Positions 63,194-64,000 of a DNA stretch of 64,000 nt are shown piece by piece. The position numbers and the translations under genes are program-made. Source of the DNA: Verrucomicrobiaceae bacterium (GTDB lineage: Bacteria; Verrucomicrobiota; Verrucomicrobiia; Verrucomicrobiales; Akkermansiaceae). The notes beneath the pieces are model-generated. The model had not been told where the DNA came from. It was given only the letters and a program-made list of their open reading frames with translations, and did no database searches. Where the stretch lies: NCBI GenBank assembly GCA_027486655.1, contig JAIXOR010000007.1, forward strand, positions 22,601 to 86,600, in the 5' to 3' direction. The first letter of the stretch is position 1; the number at the start of each line of letters is the position of its first letter.

Positions 63194-64000
63194 TCATGGA
63201 GCAACGACACGCACTCTTCCAAACAAGCGACCCTGGCCGGTGACCGGCACGGTGACGATGACGGTTTCGGTGCTTCCCTGATCCACCACGCTGATCATCT
63301 CCGGAGTCGCCGCTTGCCAACCCGATCCGTCGAGACTGCCGGAAAGTTCGACCACGGATTGGAATCCCGCATCTCCCGCCGCCTTCACACGCTGGAAATG
63401 GAAGACCACGTCATTTGCGACACGAGTCGATGTGAGCACATTTCCCGGATCCGCAGCGGAGGGATTCCTGCCCGCCACAAACTCCACCGAATTTGCCAGC
63501 CCGTCCTGATCCGGGTCGGCCCCGGGCAAACGATCGGCCGGATCGCTGATCCCACCGAATGAATGGATCCATGCACCATAAGGATCCATGCCGAAGGTGG
63601 CTGTGACCCTGAGGTTGGCCTGGATGTTGGTGTCCGTGCGAGAGGCAGTGAGCACACCATCGCTCCAGGAAACGAACTGATAGCCGACGTTGGGCACGGC
63701 GGTGACGGTGGTGGCATTCGAGCCATGATTCACCGTTTGTGAAGTCGAACCGGTGATCGTCCCGTTCGCACCCGCGGTGTAGGCCACGCTGTATTGCTTG
63801 ATGCTGAAGGTGGCGGTAACGCTGAGGTTGGCCTGGATGTTGGTGTCCGTGCGAGAGGCAGTGAGCACGCCATCGCTCCAGGAGACAAACTGATAGCCTG
63901 CGTTGGGCACCGCGGTGACTGTGGTGGCATTCGAGCCATGATTCACCGTTTGTGGAGTCGAGCCGGTGATCGTCCCGTTCGCACCCGCGGTGTAGGCCAC
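63194..64000 (-). CDS. Exported repeat protein, C-terminal part (InlB-type repeats), cut by window edge
   Basis: At least 268 residues, open at the right window edge. Two near-identical 71-residue repeats of the divergent InlB B-repeat type occur (YTAGANGTITGS, TVNHGSNATTVTAVPN, GYQFVSWSDG, TDTNIQANLSVTATF). After them comes the Verrucomicrobia-type segment PYGAWIHSFGGISDPADRL with DPDQDGLANSVEFVAGRNP and a closing beta-rich domain. Probably a large cell-surface or secreted protein; function unknown. Confidence 0.75.
   Translation of the reverse strand: MAYTAGANGTITGSTPQTVNHGSNATTVTAVPNAGYQFVSWSDGVLTASRTDTNIQANLSVTATFSIKQYSVAYTAGANGTITGSTSQTVNHGSNATTVTAVPNVGYQFVSWSDGVLTASRTDTNIQANLRVTATFGMDPYGAWIHSFGGISDPADRLPGADPDQDGLANSVEFVAGRNPSAADPGNVLTSTRVANDVVFHFQRVKAAGDAGFQSVVELSGSLDGSGWQAATPEMISVVDQGSTETVIVTVPVTGQGRLFGRVRVVAP
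63611..64000 (-). repeat. 213-base tandem repeat coding for InlB-type repeats
   Basis: The block beginning at 63611 recurs at 63824 with a period of 213 bases (71 codons). Only a handful of base changes separate the copies, so the duplication is recent or kept by gene conversion. The array continues beyond the window. Confidence 0.85.

Overview
The window is GC-rich (roughly 65% by eye) bacterial chromosome and most likely comes from a Verrucomicrobiota species of the Luteolibacter/Haloferula type. The evidence is the mix of very large exported proteins with a D-x-D-G-D-type C-terminal segment, a GH109-type Tat-exported oxidoreductase, DUF1080 and SHD1-domain proteins, InlB-type repeats and diheme peroxidase fusions. 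Genus-level placement is inference.

Layout. 1-1.9 kb: minus-strand operon of a methyltransferase, an FAD oxidoreductase and a type III polyketide synthase cut by the window edge. 2-7.1 kb: a GYF/DUF805-like membrane protein, an alpha/beta hydrolase, and a three-gene, translationally coupled respiratory module (heme-copper oxidase-like subunit, small membrane protein, CcoO/CcoP-like diheme membrane cytochrome). 7.3-15 kb: CBM9-like protein, NupC transporter, thioredoxin/YyaL protein, then a minus-strand operon GAF - KH/R3H - DoxX - thioesterase - FAD dehydrogenase. 15-18.3 kb: sugar uptake operon (mutarotase lipoprotein, SSS symporter, small membrane protein) with a strong terminator. 18.4-27.5 kb: a coupled pair, an MbnP-MbnH fusion followed by a 2406-residue copper-radical-oxidase/lectin/propeller/diheme-peroxidase giant. 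27.5-30.6 kb: GH109-like enzyme and an exported hypothetical. 30.6-31.5 kb: non-coding, repeat-rich stretch with a broken small lipoprotein gene.

31.5-42.3 kb is a purine-degradation locus. One tight minus-strand operon encodes 5-hydroxyisourate hydrolase, allantoate amidohydrolase, allantoinase, ureidoglycine aminohydrolase, ureidoglycolate amidohydrolase and a single-chain xanthine dehydrogenase. Adenosine deaminase and a glyoxylate aminotransferase run divergently. Together they take adenosine and xanthine to glyoxylate, ammonia and glycine by the plant-type ureide route; urate oxidase and OHCU decarboxylase are not in the window. A yeast-type cytosine deaminase follows. 44-51 kb holds a Xer recombinase, carbohydrate enzymes, RNase III, tRNA-His and a lipoprotein hydrolase.

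51.2-59.4 kb is the most striking region. A 7-kb defence island sits inside the 3' end of tyrS. It brought its own replacement S4-domain end for tyrS, and the displaced native end survives at 59206-59409. The island carries HsdR, an HsdM-HsdS fusion, a small DNA-binding-like protein and a three-gene set that looks undescribed: STAS-GHKL ATPase, DUF4325 STAS-like protein and PIN-domain protein. The right edge holds a metalloprotease-like SHD1 protein, a GH2 enzyme and a partial exported repeat protein.

A second unexplained signal is spread over the first 52 kb: the 8-mer YCTAACAR occurs about 35 times on either strand, in all reading frames and between genes.
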